DNA of 64,000 nucleotides, taken from assembly GCF_051842935.1 (NCBI RefSeq), contig NZ_JBPXRR010000001.1:992001-1056000 (forward strand). The letters run 5' to 3'. This DNA comes from Pseudalkalibacillus sp051842935. Lineage in GTDB: Bacteria; Bacillota; Bacilli; Bacillales; Fictibacillaceae. The translations under genes and the position numbers were made by a program. How positions within the stretch are numbered: position 1 is the stretch's first letter; each line of letters starts with the position of its first letter. Positions 33,683-41,359 of the stretch are shown here, piece after piece. The notes beneath the pieces were generated by a model. The model worked only from the letters and a program-made list of their open reading frames with translations. It was not told the origin of the DNA and did not search any database.

Positions 33683-35233
33683 ATGAAAGCATTATCCATT
33701 GAGACGATTATGACGAACCTGACCAGGTTCAATTCGAAAATAGAGCTTAAACCTGGACAGATTTTTTCGGGTAAAGTGCTGGCTTTGTACCCGAATGATA
33801 TGGCCAAGATTCAGCTTGCTGGCAAAAACATGACGGCACAATTGATGACAGGTTTATCCCTTGGAGAAAAGTATTGGTTCCAGGTCAAACCGAATTCGAG
33901 CGGATCCGTACCTCTCTTACAAGTGATAGAAGGGGCCAAGGGGACCCAGACACCTCCACCTCAAAGTATAGGCATACGAAAGTTGAATCCACAGCTCCGT
34001 TTACTCGTGGAGGCATTGAGTCGGGAACAACTTCCGATGACAAAGGAGACGATAGGGAAGGCAGAACAATGGCTCGCTCAGGTAAGCTCTAATGAAAAAG
34101 GCATTCAGGCTATCAAGACGATGGTGCTTAAGAATCTTCCGCAAACCGATGGCGTCTTCAAAGCACTTTATCATGCACAATCGTCAACACCGATGTCTGC
34201 AGAAATAGATGACCTGATGCAGTTATTACAACAACAGCGCATGTCTGGTAATGAAAAAGCCATCAATAATGTGACCAGTGCGATTCAAACATTGAAAACA
34301 AGTATCACACCTTTAACCAATCTTCAAACGGTTAAACATTTGTTTATGATGTACCAGCAACCTGATACGAGTCTTGCGGTTAAGCAACAGATTCAGGATC
34401 TTTTCCAGTCATTGAAGCTGCCATTACCAACACAACATAATGATCAACAGTCAACCGTTAAAGGAACAACGCTTTCTTTACCTACTGATGAAATGCTGTT
34501 ACAAAGTTTGAAGCTGAACATGTCACCTAGGAATGCGGAAGTTTACTTGCGAGAACAGTTTTCTCAACTTAATCAAACGCAAATGAGTAACCTGAAACAA
34601 CTGACACAAACGATGGATCAGAAACCACAATTCAGTTTGATTGAGATGGTCAAAGGGTTAGGGTTGTCTTTGGAAAAAGATCTGATCAGCCATCAAATAG
34701 GTGAGTTACAAAGAAACCCATCATTAAAATCTGCACTACTAGAGTTGCTGAATCAAGAATTACCCTCTACGATTCGCGATAAAGCAGAATCCCTCATGCA
34801 CCGTCTTACAGGACAGCAACTTCTGCATACGAGTGAGAACCAATCGTTGATGACGCTGTTTTATCAAATGCCTATACATTTCAAAGAATGGAAAAGCGAT
34901 TTGATGATGAGATGGGATTTAAAGCAAAACCAATCCGGGGAGATCGATGAGGACTATAGTCGAATTCTGTTCTACCTTGATTTACAACATTTGAACGAGA
35001 CAGTAATCGATATGAACGTCCAAAACCGTGTCATCTCGTTGAAGATCGTGAATGATCAAATGCATGTAAATCAATTGATTCCTCCATTCAAAGAAATGCT
35101 GAAAGAGCGTTTAGTAGAGCATGGATATACATTGTCGACCATAAAAGTGGAACAATCTGTTAATGAGTCAAAGAAACACCTCAATTCGACCATGATGGAA
35201 GCTTCCATACAAGGAGTGGACCTCTCGATATGA
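33683..35233 (+). CDS. ylqG: YlqG-like protein with FliK-type C-terminal domain
   Basis: A 516-residue protein at the B. subtilis ylqG position; its function is not established. The first part (about 1-80) looks like a small beta domain. The middle is glutamine- and leucine-rich and largely helical. The last 120 residues (FYLDLQHLNETVIDMNVQN ... MLKERLVEHGYTLSTIKVE) follow the pattern of the flagellar hook-length control (Flg_hook) domain of FliK. It overlaps ylqH by four bases. YlqH resembles the cytosolic half of FlhB, the natural partner of FliK, so the pair may be a specialised FliK/FlhB-C module. That is inference. Confidence 0.82.
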   Translation: MKALSIETIMTNLTRFNSKIELKPGQIFSGKVLALYPNDMAKIQLAGKNMTAQLMTGLSLGEKYWFQVKPNSSGSVPLLQVIEGAKGTQTPPPQSIGIRKLNPQLRLLVEALSREQLPMTKETIGKAEQWLAQVSSNEKGIQAIKTMVLKNLPQTDGVFKALYHAQSSTPMSAEIDDLMQLLQQQRMSGNEKAINNVTSAIQTLKTSITPLTNLQTVKHLFMMYQQPDTSLAVKQQIQDLFQSLKLPLPTQHNDQQSTVKGTTLSLPTDEMLLQSLKLNMSPRNAEVYLREQFSQLNQTQMSNLKQLTQTMDQKPQFSLIEMVKGLGLSLEKDLISHQIGELQRNPSLKSALLELLNQELPSTIRDKAESLMHRLTGQQLLHTSENQSLMTLFYQMPIHFKEWKSDLMMRWDLKQNQSGEIDEDYSRILFYLDLQHLNETVIDMNVQNRVISLKIVNDQMHVNQLIPPFKEMLKERLVEHGYTLSTIKVEQSVNESKKHLNSTMMEASIQGVDLSI

Positions 35234-35508
35234 CAGATGAAAAACGTAAATCAGCAGTTGCGTTGAAGTATGACCAATCGAATACCTCCGCTCCAAAGGT
35301 CGTAGCCAAAGGGAAAGGTGAAACAGCTGAAGAAATCATGAGGTTAGCTGAAGAAAACGGCGTTCCGATACAACAGGACGATTCTCTCGTACACCTGCTA
35401 TCCCAGCTTGATATCGATCGTGAAATACCGCCTAACTTATACCAAGCGGTTGCGGAAGTATTTGCATTCATTTATCAACTTGACCAGGCGGCTAAACCGA
35501 AATCGTAA
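35230..35508 (+). CDS. ylqH: FlhB C-terminal-domain-like protein YlqH
   Basis: A 92-residue soluble protein resembling the part of FlhB after the NPTH cleavage site. Its VALKYDQSNTSAPKVVAKGK aligns with IALKYDDGKMDAPVVVAKG of FlhB in this window. Its PPNLYQAVAEVFAFIYQLDQ aligns with PETLFKAVAEVLAYVYRLKK. It lacks the NPTH motif and the membrane part. ATGA overlap with ylqG implies coupled synthesis. A role in flagellar or other secretion switching is possible but unproven. Confidence 0.88.
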   Translation: MTDEKRKSAVALKYDQSNTSAPKVVAKGKGETAEEIMRLAEENGVPIQQDDSLVHLLSQLDIDREIPPNLYQAVAEVFAFIYQLDQAAKPKS

Positions 35509-35535
35509 TAAGGATGAGGAAATCACCACATACTA
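35506..35535 (+). promoter_or_regulatory. Candidate sigma-G (forespore) promoter
   Basis: CATACTA (35529-35535) matches the sigma-G -10 pattern CATnnTA. TAATA ends 18 bases upstream, close to the GnATA-type -35. It starts over the ylqH stop codon and would begin transcription about 20 bases before the small spore-protein-like gene. Sigma-F recognises similar sequences. Confidence 0.45.
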
Positions 35536-35560
35536 TTGAAAAAAAGTGAGGTGATCTGAG

Positions 35561-35716
35561 TTGAAAAAGAATGCACTTGAAGTACCAGGTTGTGAACAAT
35601 GTGTCCAAGGCTTCAGAGAAGAGTTTGCTGAAGAATTCGGGATCTATCGACCTGCAGCAGAAAGAGAATCGATTACCAAAAAGCTAGTGGACGAAAACAA
35701 GAAAAAGGATTGCTAA
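35561..35716 (+). CDS. Small cysteine-containing SASP-like protein (51 aa)
   Basis: This 51-codon gene starts at TTG behind GAGGTGATCTGAG and ends before a terminator. The product reads ALEVPGCEQCVQGF, then REEFAEEFGIYRP and ITKKLVDENKKKDC. The order VPG-EQ, E-FA-EFG and ITK-LV is that of alpha/beta-type small acid-soluble spore proteins (VPGxEQALDQFK, EIAxEFG, GGEITKRLV). The glutamate-Phe-Ala stretch resembles the site cut by the germination protease GPR. It differs in being shorter, lacking the NGSVGG-type segment and having three cysteines (C11, C14, C51), unusual for spore proteins. Family assignment is my reading from pattern only. Confidence 0.62.
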   Translation: MKKNALEVPGCEQCVQGFREEFAEEFGIYRPAAERESITKKLVDENKKKDC

Positions 35717-35746
35717 GGAAAACGCCGATACTGGCGTTTTTCCTTT
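35717..35746 (+). terminator. Terminator after the SASP-like gene
   Basis: GGAAAACGCC and GGCGTTTTTCC form a stem with one extra T and a GATACT loop, one base past the stop codon. It isolates the small gene from sucC. Confidence 0.85.
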
Positions 35747-35760
35747 GAATGTAGGAAAGC

Positions 35761-35787
35761 GAGTGAACTTTAAAGAAATCAAATATT
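35761..35787. repeat. Dispersed repeat end, copy 3
   Basis: GAGTGAACTTTAAAGAAATC followed by AAATATTC matches the right end of the elements at 20514 and 38177. It lies in the sucC upstream region, which otherwise shows nothing but the predicted promoter. Confidence 0.6.
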
Positions 35788-35902
35788 CCCATAGTGATCA
35801 CGCACTTTACCACATTTAACATCAATCTTCCAAGTTTTATGACATTCAATTCCTCAGTTTCAGCAATATTCTCGTTTTTCGCAGGATTTCCAACCGCAAC
35901 GG

Positions 35903-35931
35903 TAGACATGAGAGCGGTTTATTTATACAAT
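35903..35931 (+). promoter_or_regulatory. Sigma-A-like promoter of sucCD
   Basis: TAGACA, 17 bases and TACAAT each differ from consensus by one base. The pair lies 45 bases before the sucC ATG in an otherwise empty 230-base gap. No cre or CodY site was recognised. Confidence 0.6.
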
Positions 35932-35976
35932 AAGAACGGTGTTGCATAGATTAGACACATGATAGGAGGATGGAGA

Positions 35977-37137
35977 ATGAATATCCACGAGTATCAAGGA
36001 AAAGAACTCTTGAGAAAGTACGGGGTATCTGTTCCGAATGGAAAAGTTGCGTACACGCCTAAAGAAGCAGTAGACGCAGCAAAAGAACTCGGTACTGAAA
36101 TCAATGTTGTTAAAGCACAAATTCACGCTGGTGGACGTGGTAAAGCCGGTGGTGTTAAGGTTGCCAAAAATCTTGATGAAGTACGTACATATGCTGAAGA
36201 GATTCTAGGCAAAACACTGGTGACTCATCAAACGGGACCAGAAGGTAAAGAAGTAAAGCGCTTACTTATCGAAGAGGGTTGCGACATTAAGAAAGAATAT
36301 TATGTCGGCCTTGTATTGGACCGTGCGACTTCACGTGTCGTCATGATGGCTTCAGAAGAAGGCGGAACTGAAATTGAAGAAGTTGCAGAACAAACACCAG
36401 AGAAAATCTTCAAAGAAGTGATCGATCCTGTAGTCGGTCTAACTGCCTTTCAAGCTCGTCGTTTAGCATTCAACATCAACATCCCTAAAGAACTTGTGAA
36501 CAAAACTGTTAAGTTCATGATGGGCTTATATACTGTATTTGTTGAAAAGGATTGCTCAATCGCAGAAATCAATCCTCTCGTCACAACGGGTGATGGGAAT
36601 GTAATGGCACTTGATGCGAAGTTGAACTTCGATCCGAACGCTTTATTCCGTCATAAGGATATCGTTGAATTCCGTGACTTGGATGAAGAAGACGAGAAGG
36701 AAATCGAAGCTTCCAAGCATGACCTCAGCTATATTTCCCTAGATGGAAATATCGGTTGTATGGTAAATGGTGCAGGTCTTGCTATGTCTACAATGGACAT
36801 CATCAAGTATTATGGCGGAGACCCGGCTAACTTCCTTGATGTTGGGGGCGGTGCAACTGCAGAAAAAGTTACAGAAGCCTTCAAGATCATCTTATCTGAT
36901 AAGAATGTAAAAGGTATCTTCGTAAACATTTTCGGTGGCATCATGAAATGTGACGTCATTGCTGAAGGTGTCATTGAAGCGACGAAACAAGTCGGTCTTG
37001 AATTGCCACTTGTTGTGCGTTTGGAAGGTACGAACGTCGATCTTGGTAAAAAATTATTGAACGAATCTGGTTTGAATATCACTGCAGCTGAGTCTATGGC
37101 AGACGGCGCAGAAAAAATCGTTTCATTAGTCAAGTAG
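35977..37137 (+). CDS. sucC: Succinyl-CoA synthetase (ADP-forming) beta subunit
   Basis: TCA-cycle enzyme that conserves the energy of succinyl-CoA as ATP or GTP. The 386-residue protein has an N-terminal ATP-grasp domain (HAGGRGKAGGVKVAKN) and a C-terminal CoA-ligase domain with GIFVNIFGGIMKCDV. The start MNIHEYQGKELL at 35977 is chosen over the ORF start at 35959, since ATAGGAGG is correctly spaced. sucD follows after 18 bases. Confidence 0.97.
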   Translation: MNIHEYQGKELLRKYGVSVPNGKVAYTPKEAVDAAKELGTEINVVKAQIHAGGRGKAGGVKVAKNLDEVRTYAEEILGKTLVTHQTGPEGKEVKRLLIEEGCDIKKEYYVGLVLDRATSRVVMMASEEGGTEIEEVAEQTPEKIFKEVIDPVVGLTAFQARRLAFNINIPKELVNKTVKFMMGLYTVFVEKDCSIAEINPLVTTGDGNVMALDAKLNFDPNALFRHKDIVEFRDLDEEDEKEIEASKHDLSYISLDGNIGCMVNGAGLAMSTMDIIKYYGGDPANFLDVGGGATAEKVTEAFKIILSDKNVKGIFVNIFGGIMKCDVIAEGVIEATKQVGLELPLVVRLEGTNVDLGKKLLNESGLNITAAESMADGAEKIVSLVK

Positions 37138-37155
37138 GAAGGTGGGGAAATTACG

Positions 37156-38061
37156 ATGAGCGTTTTCATTAATAAAGATACGAAAGTTATCGTACAAGGG
37201 ATCACTGGTTCTACAGCCCTTTTTCATACAAAACAAATGCTTGATTACGGAACTCAAATCGTCGGCGGTGTGACACCTGGTAAAGGTGGAACAGAGGTAG
37301 AAGGAGTACCTGTTTTCGATACAGTCGGAGAAGCTGTTGAAAAGACAGGCGCGAATGCTTCCGTAATCTATGTGCCTGCTCCATTCGCAGCGGACGCTAT
37401 TCTAGAAGCAGTGGATGCAGAGATGGATCTTGCCATCTGTATCACAGAACATATTCCTGTAATGGACATGGTGAAGGTTAAGCGTTACATGGAAGGCAAG
37501 AAGACCCGTCTTGTTGGTCCGAACTGCCCTGGTGTCATCACACCGGATGAGTGTAAAATCGGAATCATGCCTGGTTACATCCATACGAAAGGTCATGTCG
37601 GAGTCGTTTCTCGTTCAGGGACTCTTACGTATGAAGCTGTTCATCAGCTGTCTCAAGCAGGTATCGGTCAGTCTACTGCTGTCGGAATCGGTGGAGACCC
37701 TGTAAATGGAACAGATTTCATCGACGTATTGAAAGCTTTCAATGAAGATGAAGACACTTATGCAGTCATCATGATCGGTGAAATCGGTGGTACTGCTGAA
37801 GAGGAAGCAGCTGAATGGGTGAAAGCGAACATGACGAAACCTGTCGTCGGCTTCATCGGTGGACAAACTGCACCTCCAGGAAAACGTATGGGGCATGCTG
37901 GTGCCATCATCTCTGGTGGTAAAGGTACTGCGGAAGAGAAAATCAAGACGATGAACGCTTGTGGCATCAAAGTGGCGGATACGCCATCTGTCATGGGTGA
38001 GACGTTGATTTCAGTATTGAAAGAAAACGATCTTCTTGAAAAATGTAAGACTGTAAAATAA
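37156..38061 (+). CDS. sucD: Succinyl-CoA synthetase alpha subunit
   Basis: Binds CoA and carries the phosphohistidine intermediate. The 301-residue protein starts with a CoA-binding Rossmann domain (VQGITGSTALFHTKQML). It has GPNCPGVI and the active-site His in GHAGAIISGGKGTA. GGAAGGTGGGGAAATTACG precedes ATG. An intrinsic terminator closes sucCD. Confidence 0.98.
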   Translation: MSVFINKDTKVIVQGITGSTALFHTKQMLDYGTQIVGGVTPGKGGTEVEGVPVFDTVGEAVEKTGANASVIYVPAPFAADAILEAVDAEMDLAICITEHIPVMDMVKVKRYMEGKKTRLVGPNCPGVITPDECKIGIMPGYIHTKGHVGVVSRSGTLTYEAVHQLSQAGIGQSTAVGIGGDPVNGTDFIDVLKAFNEDEDTYAVIMIGEIGGTAEEEAAEWVKANMTKPVVGFIGGQTAPPGKRMGHAGAIISGGKGTAEEKIKTMNACGIKVADTPSVMGETLISVLKENDLLEKCKTVK

Positions 38062-38080
38062 GCATCCAAACACTTCGATG

Positions 38081-38112
38081 GGACTGACTCAATGGGTCAG
38101 TCCTGTTTTATT
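38081..38112 (+). terminator. Terminator after sucD
   Basis: GGACTGAC and GTCAGTCC form a perfect eight-pair stem with a seven-base loop, then TGTTTTATT. Confidence 0.82.
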
Positions 38113-38154
38113 ATGCTTAAACCTCTGAAGAATTGAATTTGATTTCCTGTTCCT

Positions 38155-38203
38155 TCACGACATTCCTGTGGAGAGGGAGTGAATTTCAAAGAAATCAATA
38201 TGA
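38155..38203. repeat. Dispersed repeat, internally deleted copy 2
   Basis: TCACGACATTCCTGTGG joins directly to GGGAGTGAATTTCAAAGAAA and TCAATATGA. These match the left end (20400) and right end (20512-20539) of the longer element near acpP, with the middle missing. The copy lies just upstream of dprA and supplies the spurious in-frame ATG at 38179. Confidence 0.6.
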
Positions 38204-38313
38204 GATCAATTTCAAAAAGAGGAAATCATGATCTACATATCGAACGAATGGTGAAGGCGATTAATATCGTTCACTATTTTTGCACGCTAGTTAATAGAAG
38301 AAGGAGAACCCGT

Positions 38314-39207
38314 TTGTTAAATAACGTCGAAGATCGGATTACATACCTGTCTCAATGTAAGGGTGTTGGAAGGAAACAACTGACCCGATGGCTGAATGAA
38401 GATCCAAGCCTGAAAAGCATCCTTGTCAGAAAGCCCGATGAACTGTCTGAACGCTACAAGCTTCAACCAGATCTCATAGATCTTTTCCTTGATCCAAGGA
38501 ATCAGGAGAATTTCTTAAAAAAGGGAGAAGCATACAGGAGAGACAACATTGAAACAATCACGATCCTTAATGCCGACTATCCACCACAACTCAGACAGAT
38601 TTATGACCCGCCGATTGTTCTTTACTTGAAGGGAGATCGGAGATTACTCACCCATCCTAGATTGCTCAGTGTCGTTGGAACTCGTTATCCGACAATCAAT
38701 GGAAAGAATAGTCTTCGAAAGATACTCTCTCCTTTGATTCAGAAAGGATGGGTAATCGTCAGCGGTTTAGCATATGGGATCGATCTGCACTCCCATGAAC
38801 AAGCCATGAGGCAATCAGGGAAAACAATTGCGGTATTAGGAAGCGGATTCCGACATATCTATCCTAAAGAGCATATCCCAATTTCAGACGAAATCGCCTC
38901 GAAACATCTTCTGTTATCGGAATATCCTCCAGATGTAAAACCCGCTAAATGGCAATTCCCTTTACGTAATCGGATTATAAGTGGGCTTTCTAGGGGAACA
39001 TTGATTATAGAAGCCCGTGAAAAAAGTGGATCGCTCATCACAGGGGACTTGGCACTACAGGATGGAAGAGAAGTTTTTGCTGTTCCAGGTTCGATTTTAG
39101 AACCATGCTCAGCGGGTACGAACCACCTTATACAACAAGGTGCGAAGCTCACTACATGTGCTGAAGACATACTTGAAGAACTGGTTGATTTTACGACAAA
39201 CGTTTGA
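38314..39207 (+). CDS. dprA: DNA-processing protein DprA (Smf)
   Basis: Loads RecA on incoming single-stranded DNA in natural transformation. The 297-residue protein has an N-terminal helical domain (ITYLSQCKGVGRKQL) and the Rossmann core with VVGTRYPT, VSGLAYGIDLHSHEQAM, LGSGFRHIYP, EYPP and LRNRIISGLS. The frame is open to 38179, but TTG 38314 follows AGAAGGAG at correct distance and gives the B. subtilis length exactly. The extra upstream codons lie partly in a repeat. Confidence 0.93.
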   Translation: MLNNVEDRITYLSQCKGVGRKQLTRWLNEDPSLKSILVRKPDELSERYKLQPDLIDLFLDPRNQENFLKKGEAYRRDNIETITILNADYPPQLRQIYDPPIVLYLKGDRRLLTHPRLLSVVGTRYPTINGKNSLRKILSPLIQKGWVIVSGLAYGIDLHSHEQAMRQSGKTIAVLGSGFRHIYPKEHIPISDEIASKHLLLSEYPPDVKPAKWQFPLRNRIISGLSRGTLIIEAREKSGSLITGDLALQDGREVFAVPGSILEPCSAGTNHLIQQGAKLTTCAEDILEELVDFTTNV

Positions 39208-39278
39208 CAAACCAATATACTTTATACAATAATAGTGAAGATTTCAAAATAAGAGAAAAGGGGGAGACAGAAAAAGAT

Positions 39279-41348
39279 ATGGCTGATTATTTAGTAATAG
39301 TAGAATCTCCCGCTAAAGCAAAAACGATTGAAAAATACTTAGGAAAAAAATATATCGTCAAAGCTTCAATGGGACATGTACGTGATTTACCTAAAAGTCA
39401 AATGGGTGTAGATGTTGAGGAAGGCTTCGAACCTAGATATATTACGATCCGCGGAAAAGGTCCTGTTCTGAAAGAACTGAAGACTGCTGCCAAAAAAGTG
39501 AAGAAAATCTATCTCGCAGCCGACCCTGACCGTGAAGGGGAAGCCATCGCCTGGCATTTAGCCCATAGTCTTGAAATAAATGATCATTCGGACTGCCGTG
39601 TTGTTTTCAATGAAATTACGAAACAAGCGATCAAAGATTCCTTCAAGAGACCACGAGCTATCAATATGAATCTTGTGGATGCACAGCAAGCAAGACGTGT
39701 TCTTGACCGACTTGTAGGTTATAACATCAGTCCTTTATTATGGAAGAAAGTGAAAAAGGGACTCAGTGCAGGACGTGTACAGACCGTCGCATTGCGCATG
39801 ATCGTTGAACGAGAAAAGGAAATCCAAAACTTCAAACCAGAAGAGTATTGGAAAATCAAAGCGATCTTCGACAAAAGTGGGGAAGAATTTGAAGCCTCGT
39901 TCTTTGAGTTGAATGGAAAAAAAGTAGAGTTATCCAAAGAAGAGGATGTAAAGGATGTTCTGAAGCACGTGAACGGGAATTCGTTCGACGTCACTTCAGT
40001 TCAGAAGAAAGAGCGTAAAAGGAATCCAGCGGCACCTTTTACAACATCCTCCCTCCAGCAGGAAGCAGCTCGGAAACTTAATTTCCGTGCTAAGAAAACG
40101 ATGATGCTGGCCCAACAATTATATGAAGGTATCGATATCGGAAAAGAAGGAACAGTCGGTCTCATCACTTATATGAGAACCGATTCAACACGTGTTTCTG
40201 AAGTTGCCAAGGATGAAGCAAGACAGTACGTTCAGGACACTTACGGGCAGAAATATACGACAAACCGCTCAGGCGGTAAGAAGTCGAATAATTCACAAGA
40301 TGCCCACGAAGCGGTCCGTCCGACTTCGACATTGCGTGATCCGAAAATCGTCAAGCAATTCTTGAGCCGAGATCAACATCGTTTGTATAAGTTGATTTGG
40401 GAACGGTTTGTTGCCAGTCAGATGGCTCCAGCAATCATGGACACAATGGCAGTCAATTTGGAAAACAACGGAGTCGTCTTCCGTGCGAACGGTTCTAAAG
40501 TCAAGTTTCCTGGATTTATGAAAGTGTATGTAGAAGGAAATGACGATAACAAGAAGGACGAAGATAAAATCCTTCCGGAGCTGCATGAAGGGGACAAAGT
40601 CAAATCGAAAGACATTGAACCGAGTCAACATTTCACCCAGCCACCGCCGAGATATTCTGAGGCGCGACTTGTCAAAACGATGGAAGAGCTGGGAATCGGT
40701 CGACCTTCTACGTATGCGCCGACTCTCGATACGATTCAACGTCGAGGTTATGTAGCGCTTGATGCAAGAAAGTTCGTACCGACTGAACTTGGAGAAATCG
40801 TTCTCGATTTGATTCTGGAATTCTTCCCGGAAGTCATCAACGTAGAATTCACTGCTGATATGGAAACGTCTCTTGATCATATCGAAGAAGGTACAGAAGA
40901 ATGGAAGAAGGTCATCGATAATTTCTATCAAGAGTTTGAGAAAAAGCTGAAGATTGCAGAAGAAGAGATGAAAGAAGTAGAGATCCAGGATGAACCCGCC
41001 GGTGAGAACTGTGAGAAGTGCGGCAGCGAAATGGTCTATAAGATGGGTCGCTACGGTAAGTTCATGGCTTGTTCCAATTTCCCAGACTGCCGGAACACGA
41101 AACCGATTGTAAAAGAAATCGGGGTCAAATGTCCGAAGTGTAAAGAAGGGAACATTGTAGAACGGAAAAGTAAAAAGCGACGCATTTTCTATGGTTGCGA
41201 TCGATATCCATCATGTGATTTCGTTTCTTGGGATAAACCGATCAGCCGTCCTTGTCCGAAATGCAGCAGCTTGCTTGTTGAGAAGAAATCGAAGAAGAGT
41301 ACATCGATCCAATGTACGAACTGTGACTACAAAGAGAAACAGAATTAG
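39279..41348 (+). CDS. topA: DNA topoisomerase I
   Basis: Type IA topoisomerase that relaxes negative supercoils. The 689-residue protein starts MADYLVIVESPAKAKTIEKY (TOPRIM, with the DPDREGEAIAWHL motif). The active-site tyrosine is in GLITYMRTDSTR. The C-terminus has three C4 zinc modules (CEKC...CSNFPDC, CPKC...CDRYPSC, CPKC...CTNC). The ORF could start at 39204, but the family starts at 39279. GGGGGAG lies 12 bases upstream, a rather long spacing. It overlaps nothing and is followed by trmFO after 11 bases. Confidence 0.96.
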   Translation: MADYLVIVESPAKAKTIEKYLGKKYIVKASMGHVRDLPKSQMGVDVEEGFEPRYITIRGKGPVLKELKTAAKKVKKIYLAADPDREGEAIAWHLAHSLEINDHSDCRVVFNEITKQAIKDSFKRPRAINMNLVDAQQARRVLDRLVGYNISPLLWKKVKKGLSAGRVQTVALRMIVEREKEIQNFKPEEYWKIKAIFDKSGEEFEASFFELNGKKVELSKEEDVKDVLKHVNGNSFDVTSVQKKERKRNPAAPFTTSSLQQEAARKLNFRAKKTMMLAQQLYEGIDIGKEGTVGLITYMRTDSTRVSEVAKDEARQYVQDTYGQKYTTNRSGGKKSNNSQDAHEAVRPTSTLRDPKIVKQFLSRDQHRLYKLIWERFVASQMAPAIMDTMAVNLENNGVVFRANGSKVKFPGFMKVYVEGNDDNKKDEDKILPELHEGDKVKSKDIEPSQHFTQPPPRYSEARLVKTMEELGIGRPSTYAPTLDTIQRRGYVALDARKFVPTELGEIVLDLILEFFPEVINVEFTADMETSLDHIEEGTEEWKKVIDNFYQEFEKKLKIAEEEMKEVEIQDEPAGENCEKCGSEMVYKMGRYGKFMACSNFPDCRNTKPIVKEIGVKCPKCKEGNIVERKSKKRRIFYGCDRYPSCDFVSWDKPISRPCPKCSSLLVEKKSKKSTSIQCTNCDYKEKQN

Positions 41349-41359
41349 GGTGATTGAAA

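Noticed and set aside
39204..39278. N-terminal extension of topA by 25 residues
   Set aside because: Family proteins start at the MADYLVIVESPAK position, and the extension is not supported by a ribosome binding site.
40293..40931. Long (212-codon) reverse-strand open frame inside topA
   Set aside because: It is an antisense shadow of the highly conserved topA coding sequence, without a ribosome binding site or domain pattern.
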